Shown piece by piece: positions 42,684 through 51,437 of a DNA stretch of 64,000 nt (position 1 is its first letter; every line of letters begins with the position of its first letter). The translations under genes and the position numbers were made by a program. This DNA is from Neoroseomonas lacus. GTDB taxonomy: Bacteria; Pseudomonadota; Alphaproteobacteria; Acetobacterales; Acetobacteraceae. The DNA lies in the NCBI RefSeq assembly GCF_014644535.1, contig NZ_BMKW01000011.1:32722-96721 (forward strand), read 5' to 3'. The notes under the pieces are model-generated. The model worked only from the letters and a program-made list of their open reading frames with translations, was not told the DNA's origin and searched no databases.

Positions 42684-43433
42684 ATGGAAACGCCGGCGCT
42701 GCTCGTCGAGGGCCTCACCAAGACCTATCGCCCCGGCGACACGCCGGCGGTGGACGGGCTGACCTTCACCATGCCCATGGGCGAGACCTGGGGGCTGCTC
42801 GGTGGCAATGGGGCGGGGAAGTCGACCACCATCGCCATGCTGCTCGGGTTGCTGGTGCCGAGCGGGGGGCGCGTGGTCGCGCTCGGCCACGACATGGCGA
42901 CGGACCGCTTCGCCGCGCTGGCGGGGATGAACTTTTCCTCGCCCTATATCGCGCTGCCGCACCGGCTCACGGTGGACGAGAATCTGCGCGTCTATGCGCA
43001 TCTTTATGGCGTGCCGGACAGCAAGCGTCGCATCGCCGAACTGGTCGAGGAATTCGCCCTCGGCGATTTCGCCAAACGCCCGGCGGGGCAGCTTTCGGCC
43101 GGGCAGAAGACGCGGGTCGCGCTGGCCAAGGCACTGATCAACCGGCCGGCATTGCTGCTGCTGGATGAACCGACGGCGAGCCTCGACCCCGATACCGGCG
43201 ATTGGGTGCGCAGCGCGTTGGAACGCTATCGGGCGGAGAGCGGCGCGGCGATCTTGCTGGCCAGCCACAACATGGCGGAGGTGGAGCGGCTCTGCTCCCA
43301 CGTGCTGATGCTCAAGGGCGGCAAGGCGGTCGATGCGGGCAGCCCGGACGACCTGCTGCGCCGCTATGGGCGCGACGACCTGGAGGAGGTGTTCCTCGAC
43401 ATCGCACGCGGCCGGGCGAGGGAAGAAGCATGA
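42684..43433 (+). CDS. ABC-2-type exporter ATPase
   Basis: A 249-residue ATPase. Walker A is GGNGAGKSTT, the signature is a variant LSAGQKTRVALAKAL (Ala for the second Gly), Walker B is LLLLDEPTASLDPDTGD and the H-loop is LASHNMAEVE. It belongs to the CcmA/NodI-like group that works with ABC-2 permeases to export polysaccharides, lipids or drugs. The ATG before ETPALL is used; TTG 12 codons earlier is possible. It follows the degenerate EAL pair by 39 bases and overlaps its permease gene by 4 bases. Confidence 0.9.
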   Translation: METPALLVEGLTKTYRPGDTPAVDGLTFTMPMGETWGLLGGNGAGKSTTIAMLLGLLVPSGGRVVALGHDMATDRFAALAGMNFSSPYIALPHRLTVDENLRVYAHLYGVPDSKRRIAELVEEFALGDFAKRPAGQLSAGQKTRVALAKALINRPALLLLDEPTASLDPDTGDWVRSALERYRAESGAAILLASHNMAEVERLCSHVLMLKGGKAVDAGSPDDLLRRYGRDDLEEVFLDIARGRAREEA

Positions 43434-44260
43434 CCGGCATGGTGATCCCGACGAGGCCGCAGGGGTCGTCCGCGCGGCGCATCTGGGGGCTGATGTTCCG
43501 CCACCTGGCGCTGTACCGGCGCTCGTGGCCGCGGCTGCTGGAGCTGATGTACTGGCCGGTGCTGCAGATGGTCGTGTGGGGCTTCATCACCGCTTATCTC
43601 GCGGGGGTGCAGGGCAATACCGCCTCGGTCGCGGCCGGGGTGCTGCTCGGCGGCGTGCTGCTGTGGGAGGTGACACTGCGCAGCCAAATGGGCTTCGCCA
43701 TCTCCTTCCTCGAGGAAGTCTGGTCGCGCAATCTCGGGCATCTGTTCGTCTCGCCGCTGCGGCCGTGGGAATTGGTGGCGGGGCTGGCGGCGATGAGCGT
43801 GTTGCGCACCGTCGCGGCGGTGCTGCCGGCCATGGTGCTCGCCTTCTTCCTGTACGGCTTCGGGGTGTGGACGCTGGGCCCGGTGCTGGTCGCCTACGTC
43901 TTTGCGTTGATGGCGATGGGCTGGGCGGTGGCACTCGCCGTCACCGCGCTGATCCTGCGCCATGGCGCCGGGGCGGAGGCACTGGCCTGGGGCGTGATGT
44001 TCGGCATCGCGCCCTTCGCGGCGGTGTTCTACCCGGTGGCGATCTTGCCGACCTGGCTGCAGCCGGTGGCGCTGGCCATTCCGGCGGCGCATGTCTTCGA
44101 GGGCATGCGCGCGGCGTTGATGGGCGGCACCATCGCCTGGGGGCACCTGGGCTGGGCGTTGCTGCTCGATGTGGTGTGGATGGCGGTGGCGGCGTGGATC
44201 TTCCTCGCGCAGTTCTATGCGGCGCGGGTCCGTGGGGCGCTGCTCAACATCGGGGAGTGA
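43430..44260 (+). CDS. ABC-2-type exporter permease
   Basis: A 276-residue inner-membrane permease with six helices and the ABC-2 arrangement of a cytoplasmic amphipathic start (RRIWGLMFRHLALYRRSWPRL). It has blocks such as SFLEEVWSRNLGHLFVSPLRPWELV (NodJ-like) and FPVAILPTWLQPVALAIPAAHVFEGMR near the C-terminus. It overlaps the ATPase gene start-to-stop (ATGA). Substrate unknown. The setting behind the EAL-like pair suggests that the four genes may be read together. Confidence 0.9.
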   Translation: MTGMVIPTRPQGSSARRIWGLMFRHLALYRRSWPRLLELMYWPVLQMVVWGFITAYLAGVQGNTASVAAGVLLGGVLLWEVTLRSQMGFAISFLEEVWSRNLGHLFVSPLRPWELVAGLAAMSVLRTVAAVLPAMVLAFFLYGFGVWTLGPVLVAYVFALMAMGWAVALAVTALILRHGAGAEALAWGVMFGIAPFAAVFYPVAILPTWLQPVALAIPAAHVFEGMRAALMGGTIAWGHLGWALLLDVVWMAVAAWIFLAQFYAARVRGALLNIGE

Positions 44261-44306
44261 TGCGGGGCCGCCCGCCGCATCGGCACGGCGGGCCGGCGAA
44301 GGATCG

Positions 44307-44801
44307 TCAATCCGGTGCGAGCGGCATCGCCAGGCGCCGTTCTGTCACGCTGCGGCCCCATTGTTCCGCGACGACCTCCTCCGTCAGGACGAAGCCGGCG
44401 CTGGCGTAGAGATGCGCGGCGGCGTCGAGGCCGGCCAGCGTCCAGAGATGGATTTGCGGTGCGGCGATACGTTGTGCCTGTGCGATCGCCTCGTCGAGCC
44501 AGCGGCGGCCCAGGCCTTTGCCGCGCAGCGCGGGGTCCATGATGAACCAGCGCAGATGGGCCGAGGCGGGGTCCTCGCCGCAATCCAGCACGAGCGAACC
44601 GAGCACGCGGCCGTCGCCCGTGGCACAGCGGAACAGGTCCCGCGCCGGATCGAAACGCAGCAGGAAGTCGCCGAGCTCGCGCGCCACCTTCGCTTCGAAG
44701 AAGGCGCCGAAGCCATGGCTCGCGGCATAATGGCGCGCATGCAGGGCGGCGATGTCGCCGATCGCGCCGGGGGTCCAGGCGTCATGGGTCGTGATGTCCA
44801 T
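44307..44801 (-). CDS. GNAT-family N-acetyltransferase
   Basis: A 164-residue GNAT. The acetyl-CoA loop is RWFIMDPALRGKGLGRRWLDEAI (RGKGLG), followed by IHLWTLAGLDAAAHLYASAGFVLTEE, the usual C-terminal helix and strand. The N-terminal part has HYAASHGFGAFFEAKVARELGDFL, a pattern found in a subgroup fused to or near MarR regulators. Substrate unknown. Transcribed away from the histidine phosphatase gene, 63 bases apart. Confidence 0.88.
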   Translation of the reverse strand: MDITTHDAWTPGAIGDIAALHARHYAASHGFGAFFEAKVARELGDFLLRFDPARDLFRCATGDGRVLGSLVLDCGEDPASAHLRWFIMDPALRGKGLGRRWLDEAIAQAQRIAAPQIHLWTLAGLDAAAHLYASAGFVLTEEVVAEQWGRSVTERRLAMPLAPD

Positions 44802-44864
44802 GTGGTGATGATAGCGCGCCTGCGGCCTCTCCCAATCCCCGCCGTGCTGGGGTAGAGGAGGCGC

Positions 44865-45503
44865 GTGACCCCAACACGATTTTTCCTTGTCCGCCACGCG
44901 CTGGTGGAGCCCTCCGCCCGCGCCGTGCTCTATGGCTCGATGGATGTCGCCCTGTGCGACCTGGCCTTGCGGGAGGAGGCGGCGTCGTATCGTTGGCTCG
45001 CCCGGCGGCTGCCGCAGCCGGCGCGCTGGTTCGTCACCAGCCTGTCGCGCACGCGCTTCACCGCCGCTGCCATCTTCGCCGCCGGCTATCCGGAATCCGC
45101 GCTGGAGCAAGAAGCCGATCTCGCCGAGCAGCATCTGGGCGAGTGGCAGGGCATTCCGCATGATGCGCTGCCGGCGCTGCTGACGCATCCGGCGCACCCC
45201 TTCTGGCCGCATGGCGGGGAGGAGCACCCGCCCGGCGGCGAATCCTTCCGCGAGGTGCAGGCACGCGTCGCCGCCGTGATGGAACGCATGGCGACGCTGC
45301 TGGAAGGCCAGGATGTGGTGATCGTCGCCCATGGCGGGTCGATCCGCGCCGTGCTCGCCCATGCGATGGGCCTGACGCCGGACCAGGCGCTGATCTTCAG
45401 CATCAAGAACCTGTCGCTGACGCGGGTCGAGAAACACGGTCCGGATTGGCGCGTCGCGGCGGTGAATGAGGAACCCTGGACACCGCCCGCGACGGAAGAT
45501 TGA
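44865..45503 (+). CDS. histidine phosphatase family protein
   Basis: A 212-residue phosphoglycerate-mutase-like phosphatase. The catalytic block is FLVRHALVEP (His11; the usual RHG is RHA) and the second His is in VVIVAHGGSIRAVLA. The insert HAPFWPHGGEEHPPGGESF-like region and a Cys-poor core resemble CobC-type alpha-ribazole phosphatases, but no cobalamin genes are near. GTG start, supported by GAGGAGG 6 bases upstream. Confidence 0.85.
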   Translation: MTPTRFFLVRHALVEPSARAVLYGSMDVALCDLALREEAASYRWLARRLPQPARWFVTSLSRTRFTAAAIFAAGYPESALEQEADLAEQHLGEWQGIPHDALPALLTHPAHPFWPHGGEEHPPGGESFREVQARVAAVMERMATLLEGQDVVIVAHGGSIRAVLAHAMGLTPDQALIFSIKNLSLTRVEKHGPDWRVAAVNEEPWTPPATED

Positions 45504-45547
45504 GCGGGCAGGACTGCCCCGGTCACGCATCTGCCATCGCGAAACCT

Positions 45548-45576
45548 TTGTCTTGCCCCGATAGACCGGTTAGAAC
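45548..45576 (+). promoter_or_regulatory. possible sigma-70 promoter for the SYLF gene
   Basis: TTGTCT (45548-45553) and TAGAAC (45571-45576) are separated by 17 bases, 34 bases ahead of the SYLF start codon. The match to TTGACA/TATAAT is only partial, so this is a tentative assignment. Confidence 0.3.
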
Positions 45577-45609
45577 ATTGCCCCATCAATGGCTTGGGGG
45601 GTTTGGTTC

Positions 45610-46446
45610 ATGCGCCGTCTTGCGTTTTTCGCCTTCGCCGCGCTGAGCCTCGTCTTCGGCGCGCGCGAGGCCCGCGCCCAGGGGGACCAGCAATCGCTCG
45701 TCGATCGGGCCACGCTCGCCTTGCACGAGGTGATGGACCTCGGCGAGGCGACGGCCGATGCGCGCTCGATGCTTGGCCGCGCCCGGGCGGCGATGATCTG
45801 CCCGCGCGTGTTTCGCGCCGGCTTCATTTTCGGCGCCCAGGGCGGCGATTGCGTGCTGGTCGCGCGCGATGGCAATGGGTCCTGGTCCTCGCCGGCCTTC
45901 TACACCATGGGCGGCGGGTCGATCGGCTTCCAGGCCGGCGTGCAGGATGCCCAGGTCCTGATGCTGATCATGAACGACAAGGCGCTTGAGGCGCTGCTGG
46001 AGCATCATTTCAAGTTCGGTGCCGATGCGGGCGTGGCGCTCGGCACGCTGGGGCGCGGCATTTCGGGTTCGACGACCGCGGCGGTGGGCGCGGATATCGT
46101 GACCATCGCGCGGGCACGCGGGTTGTTCGCCGGCGTCTCGCTGGATGGCAACTACCTCGACCCCCGCGCCGAATGGAACCGCGCCTATTTTGGCCGCGAC
46201 GTCTCGGCGAACCAGATTGTGGTTGATATGGCGGCACATAACCCCGGCAGCGACCCGCTGCGCGCGGCGTTGATGCGGCTGTCCGAGGCGCCGGCCGCCA
46301 GCGAGGCGCCCCCGCAGGGTTCCGCCGCGCCGGTGCCGCAAGGCTCGGCCGCGCCGCGCGAGGTGATCACGCCCGCCCCCGGCAATAGCGGCACGCCGCA
46401 GGTGCGGACCGAGAGTCTGCCCTCGCCGCCGCGCGGGACGCGGTAA
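45610..46446 (+). CDS. SYLF-domain (Ysc84-like) lipid-binding protein
   Basis: A 278-residue exported protein. The signal peptide (RRLAFFAFAALSLVFGAREARAQ) is followed by the SYLF domain: LGRARAAMICPRVFRAGFIFGAQGGDCVLVAR, AFYTMGGGSIGFQAGVQDAQVLMLIMN and a C-terminal GLFAGVSLDGNYLDPR. The last 45 residues are a Pro/Ala/Ser-rich tail. Eukaryotic SYLF domains bind phosphoinositides; bacterial ones are periplasmic and of unclear function. The ATG before RRLAFF has GGGGG upstream; the frame opens 7 codons earlier. Confidence 0.92.
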   Translation: MRRLAFFAFAALSLVFGAREARAQGDQQSLVDRATLALHEVMDLGEATADARSMLGRARAAMICPRVFRAGFIFGAQGGDCVLVARDGNGSWSSPAFYTMGGGSIGFQAGVQDAQVLMLIMNDKALEALLEHHFKFGADAGVALGTLGRGISGSTTAAVGADIVTIARARGLFAGVSLDGNYLDPRAEWNRAYFGRDVSANQIVVDMAAHNPGSDPLRAALMRLSEAPAASEAPPQGSAAPVPQGSAAPREVITPAPGNSGTPQVRTESLPSPPRGTR

Positions 46447-46452
46447 TCAGGG

Positions 46453-46474
46453 CTGGAGGGCGTCACCCCTCCAG
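46453..46474. repeat. hairpin B remnant of the double-hairpin family, copy 8
   Basis: CTGGAGGG ... CCCTCCAG with a 6-base loop, 7 bases after the SYLF stop. Hairpin A is absent. A half-copy or decayed copy of the family, in a 240-bp gap that otherwise shows no gene. Confidence 0.6.
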
Positions 46475-46686
46475 ACCGCCCGACCGACTGATCGTGCCCG
46501 GCGTGGCAGATGCCCGGAATCGTCATGGCCGATGCCTTGCGCCCCGGCTGGTTGGCGCGCCATCTCGTTAGGTGATGCGGCACGCTGCGACAGGGGCCCG
46601 GCGCCCGGGCCACCCGAAGGGCGAGGCGTGTCATCGGAGACCGGCATGACCCCGAGACACGCGCGCAGCCCCGCCGCCGCGCGACC

Positions 46687-47829
46687 ATGAACCGGCCGTT
46701 GTTTGCTCCCGCCCTGGCTGGCGCGGCGGCGACCTGTTCCGGCATCGGCCTCGCACGCTTCGCCTATGTCCCGTTGTTTCCGGCGATGGTCGCGGCGGGC
46801 TGGGTGGATGGCGCCGGCGCGGGTCTGCTCGGCGCGTTGAACCTCACCGGCTATCTGATCGGCGTGCTGTCGGCGCGCTCGGTGGCGCGGGCGCTGTCGG
46901 TGCCGCGAGCGCTGGATCTCGGCATGGGCTTGGCCGCGCTGGCGGCGGCCTGCTGCGCCTGGCAGGGCGGCCTCGCCTGGCTGGGCGTCTGGCGCTGCCT
47001 AGCCGGGATCGCCGGTGGCGTGTTGATGGGGCTGGCCGGGCCGGCGGTGCAGGCCGTGGTCCCACCGCAGCGACGCGGCGTGGCGGGCGGGTTGGTGCTG
47101 CTGGGCGTGGGGTCGGGCATCACGCTTGGCGCCTTGCTGGTGCCGGCGCTAGTGGTCGGGCAGGGGGTCGCGGCCGCCTGGCTGGGGCTCTCGGCGACGA
47201 CGTTGCTGTTGTGGGCGGCGGCGCGGCGCTTCTGGCCGACGCCACCGCCGATGGCGGCGCAGACCCGCCAGCACGGGACGTTGCCGCCGGTGGGCAAGCT
47301 GGTGCTGTCCTACGGGTTGTCGGGCGCGGGGCTGGTGCCGCCGATGGTCTACCTGGCCGACCTCGCGGCGCGAGGGCATGGGCTCGGGCTGCAGGCGGGC
47401 GGGTTGATGTGGGTGGTGTTCGGCGTCGGCGCGGTCTCCGGCAGCCTGGCGGGCGGCGCCTTGGCGGATCGGCTTGGCGGGCGACGCGCGATGGTGCTGG
47501 CGCTGTCGGTGCAGGTGGCGGCGCTGGGCGGCGCGCTGTTGCCGGGGGTGCCGTGGCTGGTGGTCTCAGGGCTGCTGTCGGGGGTGGCGGCGGTCAGCGT
47601 GACGGCGGTGGCGTTGGCTGCCGCACGGGAACGCGCAGGGGCACAGGCCGGGCTGGTCTGGGTGCGCACCACGGCGGCCTTCGCGGTGGCGCAGGCGGTG
47701 ACGGGCTTCGCCATGGCGGCGCTGTTCGGCGCAACCGGGGAAAGCCATGCGGCGATCTTCGCGGCCGGGCTAGGGCTGTCAGTACTATCGCTGCTGGTGG
47801 CGATGGCGGATCGGCCGACGGAGCGGTGA
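46687..47829 (+). CDS. MFS transporter (YbfB/YjiJ family)
   Basis: A 380-residue major facilitator with twelve hydrophobic segments. The start PLFAPALAGAAATCSGIGLARFAYVPLFPAMV matches the YbfB/YjiJ pattern (GIGRFAYTPLLP), and GGALADRLGGRRAM marks the loop between helices 8 and 9. Blocks are rich in Gly/Ala as usual. Substrate unknown. It is transcribed towards repeat pair IV and the convergent glycosyltransferase gene. Confidence 0.9.
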   Translation: MNRPLFAPALAGAAATCSGIGLARFAYVPLFPAMVAAGWVDGAGAGLLGALNLTGYLIGVLSARSVARALSVPRALDLGMGLAALAAACCAWQGGLAWLGVWRCLAGIAGGVLMGLAGPAVQAVVPPQRRGVAGGLVLLGVGSGITLGALLVPALVVGQGVAAAWLGLSATTLLLWAAARRFWPTPPPMAAQTRQHGTLPPVGKLVLSYGLSGAGLVPPMVYLADLAARGHGLGLQAGGLMWVVFGVGAVSGSLAGGALADRLGGRRAMVLALSVQVAALGGALLPGVPWLVVSGLLSGVAAVSVTAVALAAARERAGAQAGLVWVRTTAAFAVAQAVTGFAMAALFGATGESHAAIFAAGLGLSVLSLLVAMADRPTER

Positions 47830-47838
47830 CAGTGAAGG

Positions 47839-47894
47839 CCGGATGGGGCTTTGCCCCCTCCGGACCACCTCCACCAAAGGCCCGGGGCCTTTGG
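47839..47894. repeat. double-hairpin element, copy 9 (left half of pair IV)
   Basis: Hairpin B is GGATGGGGC TTT GCCCCCTCC (imperfect, 47841-47862). Hairpin A is CCAAAGGCCC GGGGCCTTTGG (47874-47894). It begins 10 bases after the MFS stop codon. Confidence 0.85.
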
Positions 47895-48013
47895 AATGCC
47901 GTCATCGGGTGCCGGGCGCCGTGGGTGCACTGGTGGGCAGCAGTGTGCGATGGGCGCCGCGGCCAAAGAAGATCCGCGGCGCCGGGCCCGACGCGTCCAC
48001 CACCCTGCCCAGC

Positions 48014-48084
48014 GCCAAGTATTGGTGTCCAGAGGCCCTTAGGCCTTTGGTGGGGAGGGGTCCGGGGAGGGGCAAAGCCCCTCC
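48014..48084. repeat. double-hairpin element, copy 10 (right half of pair IV)
   Basis: It starts with GCCAAGTATTGGTGTCC, then hairpin A CCAGAGGCCCTTAGGCCTTTGG (48029-48050) and hairpin B GGAGGGGC AAA GCCCCTCC (48066-48084). Inverted relative to copy 9, with a 119-base interior. It ends 43 bases before the glycosyltransferase stop. The first 37 bases equal copy 5. Confidence 0.88.
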
Positions 48085-48127
48085 ACCGTCTTCCTGTCCT
48101 CAAGCGCAAGGACGGCGCCCCGCCCAT

Positions 48128-49717
48128 TCACTTCAGCCGCCAGATCTCCACCGGCCCGCGTTCCTCGTAGACCACCGAGGCGAGGTCGTAGCGTTCTGCC
48201 AGCGCGTCCTCGATCATCGCCGCGATGCGGGGGCGCACCCGCGGCCACCAGCCGCGATCGACCACGATGGCCTGCGGATTGCTGGCCAGGATGCGGGCGA
48301 CTTCCTCATTCGGGTCGATGCCGGTGACGCGCCAATGCTGGCCGACGAGCTGCCCGGGGAAGGCGTAGCGCGTCGCCAGCCCGGCATTGGCCATGACGTA
48401 GAGCACCGGGTGGTAGTTCGCGACCCAAATCTTGTCGCCCGGTTCGATCTCGCGGCGAATGGCGGCGGCGACCTCGCGCACCGGGTCGGGACCGCCGAGG
48501 CCGATCGCGCCGTAGAGTTCCGGCACGGTCGAGGAACGCCAGGCATCCATCGTCACGCCGCCGACCAGCAGGGCGAAGGCCGGTACCACCAGCCCGGCCC
48601 GTGCCGAATGTGCCAGCCGCCGCGCACCCAGGGCGGCGAGCAGGCAGAGCGGCGGCAGCCAGATCAGGTAATAGTGCTGGTAGTACATCCCCGGCATCAC
48701 CACCGCCCCGGTGGCGGCGATGAACCAGGCGACGGCGACCCAGCGCAGCAGCGCGACCGGCCCGCGCTTGACCCGTGGGCGGATCAGCGCCGGCAGCAGC
48801 AGGGCGAAGGCCCAGAGCAGGATCATCACCACGATCAGCGTGAAGCGGCTGGCGTCGGTGATGGGGATTCGGCCGCCGGCATAGCGCAGCGGGGCAATGA
48901 AGGTGCCGGTGATGAAGGCGTCGAGCTCGCCCCGCAGCAGATAGGCGAAGCCCAGCAGCAGCGTCGGCAAGGCACAGAGCACGGTATAGACCGCCGCATA
49001 GCCAAGCACGCGGCGCCAGCGCATGAGCCCGCGCAGCACCGGCGGACCGACCAGTAGCAGCCAAGCCAGGCAGCCCTCGAAGACCGAGACCGGCTTGATC
49101 GCCAGTGCGCAGCCGATCAGCAGCCCCATCGCCACGATCTTGATGAAGGGCGGCGCCTCGTCGTGTTCGAAGGCACGGCGTGCGCTGCGCAGGCCGAGCG
49201 CCATCGACCAGGTGACGAGCGGCGCGAAGAGGATCTCGGTATTGGTGGCGAGCCCGCCCAGCAGCGTCGAATGCGCGAGGTACAGCAGCCCGGCGGCCAG
49301 CCCCAGCGCCGGTGGCGCGGTGGCAAAGCGCACGATGGCGAAGAGCCCCCAGGCGGTCAGCCAGGTGCCGACCAGGCCGAGCATGCGCGGCACCCAGATC
49401 GCCTCGCCGAATAGCCACATGATGGAGGCGAACAGTGCCGGCGCGCCGACCGGGTGCATGTCCCACACGCCGACCAGCGGCCAGTTGCCGTGCAGCCATT
49501 CGCGCGCCTGCACCATGTACAGGCCTTCGTCGGTGTCGATCACCGCGGGGACGAAGGCGAAGGCGCGCAACAGGCCCGCCGCAACTAGCAGCAGCAGCGG
49601 CACCGCCGCGCCGCGCAGCAGCCGCCGCATGCGGGGGGAGGGCGCGGTAAGGCCGGGCGCCGGCGCGGGTGTGAGCGCAGGTACGGGCCGGCTGAGGATG
49701 GAACTGTCCGGGCTCAT
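48128..49717 (-). CDS. GT39-type glycosyltransferase (ArnT/PMT-like), membrane
   Basis: A 529-residue polytopic GT-C enzyme. The first periplasmic loop has the diagnostic acidic pair IDTDEGLY (60-67), then DMHPVGAPALFASIMWLFGE and about ten further helices. The C-terminal 130 residues (from TVPELYGA) form a soluble periplasmic domain. Such enzymes transfer a sugar from polyprenyl-phosphate sugar to lipid, polysaccharide or protein. The ATG before SPDSSIL is preferred because upstream residues are of low complexity. No sugar-lipid partner gene is adjacent. Confidence 0.87.
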   Translation of the reverse strand: MSPDSSILSRPVPALTPAPAPGLTAPSPRMRRLLRGAAVPLLLLVAAGLLRAFAFVPAVIDTDEGLYMVQAREWLHGNWPLVGVWDMHPVGAPALFASIMWLFGEAIWVPRMLGLVGTWLTAWGLFAIVRFATAPPALGLAAGLLYLAHSTLLGGLATNTEILFAPLVTWSMALGLRSARRAFEHDEAPPFIKIVAMGLLIGCALAIKPVSVFEGCLAWLLLVGPPVLRGLMRWRRVLGYAAVYTVLCALPTLLLGFAYLLRGELDAFITGTFIAPLRYAGGRIPITDASRFTLIVVMILLWAFALLLPALIRPRVKRGPVALLRWVAVAWFIAATGAVVMPGMYYQHYYLIWLPPLCLLAALGARRLAHSARAGLVVPAFALLVGGVTMDAWRSSTVPELYGAIGLGGPDPVREVAAAIRREIEPGDKIWVANYHPVLYVMANAGLATRYAFPGQLVGQHWRVTGIDPNEEVARILASNPQAIVVDRGWWPRVRPRIAAMIEDALAERYDLASVVYEERGPVEIWRLK

Positions 49718-49736
49718 GGCTGTCTCCGCGCGCGCC

Positions 49737-51134
49737 TTACAGCGCGGGGCGGAGGTCCTTCCAGGGCGCGGCGCGTTCATAGGCGGCGGCGGCGCGGTAG
49801 ATCGTCGCCTCGTCGAAGAAACGCCCGACCAGCTGCAGGGCAAGCGGCAGCCCCTCGGCCTTGGACAGACCGCACATCATCGTCATGGCCGGGTGGCCGG
49901 TGACGTTGAAGGGAGTTCGGGCCTGGCGGGGATAGGTGATCTCGACCGCCTCGGGGTCGTCGATGCGGCAGGCCGGGTCCATGCTGGAGGCGGTCAGCAG
50001 CAGGTCGACGCCCGCGAAGGCGGCCTCGACGGCGGCGATCAGTTCGCGGCGGCGGCGCTGCGCCTGGACATAGTCCTCGGCGCGGACGAACAGGCCGGGG
50101 GCGAGGCGCTTGCGCGTCAGGTTGGAATAGCCCTCCGGCGCCTCGCGCAACCAGCGCCCATGGATGGCGGCGGCCTCGCCCATCAGGATGGCGCGGTTCA
50201 CGCCGGCGAATTCGTTCAGCGAAGGCAGGGTGATGTTTTTCATCGTCGCCCCCTCCTTCGCCAGCAGCTTCGCCGCGGTTTCGAGGGCGGCGGCGACTTC
50301 CGGCGCGGCGGGCTGGTCCGATTCATGGAAATGGCGGACGAAGCCGATCGTCAGGCCCTTCAGGCCCTTCTTCATGTGGCGGCCGTAATTCTCCGCCTTG
50401 TGGGCGGCGGAGCCCGGGTCCTGCACGTCATGGCCGGCCATCACCGAGAGCAGCATGGCGTTGGAGGCGACGTCCTTGGTCATCGGCCCGACATGGTCGA
50501 GCGTATAGGCGAGCGGGAAGACGCCGCGGCGCGAGACGAGGCCGTAGGTCGCCTTCATACCGACGATGCCGCAATGGCTCGCCGGGTGGCGCACCGAGCC
50601 GCCGGTATCGGTACCGAGGGCGGCGGGCAGAATGTTCGCGCCGACGATCGACCCCGACCCGGAGGAGGAGCCGCCCGGATGGTGCGCCGTGTTCCATGGG
50701 TTGCGCGCCGGCGGAAAGGGCAGGTCGAAGGCCGGGCCGCCGATGGCGAATTCATGGGTGGCGAGCTTGACCGGGAACAGGGCGCCGGCGGCGCGCAGCC
50801 GGGCGACCACCGCCGCGTCCTCGGTCTTCATGTTGGTGAGCAGGTGGCGCGAATGGCAGGTGGTGACCTGGCCGGCGAGGTCGATGATGTCCTTCAGCCC
50901 GACCGGCAGCCCGTCGATGGGCGAGCGCGGCCCGGAGCGGGCGATGCGCCGCCCGGCCTTCTTCGCCTCATCCCGCGCGGCATCCCACAGCGGCAGGATG
51001 GTGGTGTTCAGCCGCGGTTCCAGCGCGTCGAAGCGGGCGCGCAGCGCGTCGAGATACTCGAGCGGAGCGATCCGGCGCTTCGCGATGGCGGCGGAGGCTT
51101 CGGCGAGGGTCAGTTCATGCAATTCGCCGTGCAT
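49737..51134 (-). CDS. AtzE-like amidase of an AtzG-amidase pair
   Basis: A 465-residue amidase-signature enzyme. The triad is Lys81 in LPVGLKDIIDL, cis-Ser156 in PGGSSSGSG and nucleophile Ser180 in GTDTGGSVRHPA. These residues are fully canonical, unlike the amidase at 19921. The start codon overlaps the stop of the AtzG-like gene (TGATG), so translation is coupled. In the cyanuric-acid pathway AtzE (1-carboxybiuret hydrolase) needs AtzG for stability, and the same pairing is common with other substrates. The substrate here is not known; a small amide or urea derivative is likely. Confidence 0.9.
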   Translation of the reverse strand: MHGELHELTLAEASAAIAKRRIAPLEYLDALRARFDALEPRLNTTILPLWDAARDEAKKAGRRIARSGPRSPIDGLPVGLKDIIDLAGQVTTCHSRHLLTNMKTEDAAVVARLRAAGALFPVKLATHEFAIGGPAFDLPFPPARNPWNTAHHPGGSSSGSGSIVGANILPAALGTDTGGSVRHPASHCGIVGMKATYGLVSRRGVFPLAYTLDHVGPMTKDVASNAMLLSVMAGHDVQDPGSAAHKAENYGRHMKKGLKGLTIGFVRHFHESDQPAAPEVAAALETAAKLLAKEGATMKNITLPSLNEFAGVNRAILMGEAAAIHGRWLREAPEGYSNLTRKRLAPGLFVRAEDYVQAQRRRRELIAAVEAAFAGVDLLLTASSMDPACRIDDPEAVEITYPRQARTPFNVTGHPAMTMMCGLSKAEGLPLALQLVGRFFDEATIYRAAAAYERAAPWKDLRPAL

Positions 51135-51319
51135 CACCGGGCGGCCTTGGTAGCGGGGACGACATAGGCCGGGATCGGCTCGGCGCGCTCGTCCGACGGG
51201 TGGGTGAAGGCGCCGGCCAGGCGGCGGGCATGGCTCACGGCCTCGGCGATCTCGGCCTCGCGACCGAGCCACTTGTCCCCCAGGCCCGCCGCGCGGGCGA
51301 GCGCCTCATCCTCGGTCAT
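51134..51319 (-). CDS. AtzG-like (DUF4089) small amidase partner
   Basis: A 61-residue protein: MTEDEALARAAGLGDKWLGR, then IAEAVSHARRLAGAF and a C-terminal EPIPAYV. Proteins of this length and pattern lie directly upstream of AtzE-like amidases and resemble GatC, wrapping round the amidase. The stop overlaps the amidase ATG as TGATG. The EPIPAYVV end is a good fit to EPAPVFRP-type tails of the family. Confidence 0.85.
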   Translation of the reverse strand: MTEDEALARAAGLGDKWLGREAEIAEAVSHARRLAGAFTHPSDERAEPIPAYVVPATKAAR

Positions 51320-51437
51320 GCCTCAGCCATCCTTGTCCCTGCTTGCGTGCCAACCTGCCGCAAAAGGGGCTGACGCGGAAGTTATCGGTGCCGGATGGCT
51401 TTGCTGTGGTCGCCCTGTGGTCGCGCTGTGGCGAGGA

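Noticed and set aside
39372-43301. Open frame of 1309 codons on the minus strand over the Tim44 and EAL-like genes
   Set aside because: It is a high-GC shadow: it shares DNA with well-supported genes on the other strand or in another frame and reads as Arg/Pro/His-rich sequence without any family likeness.
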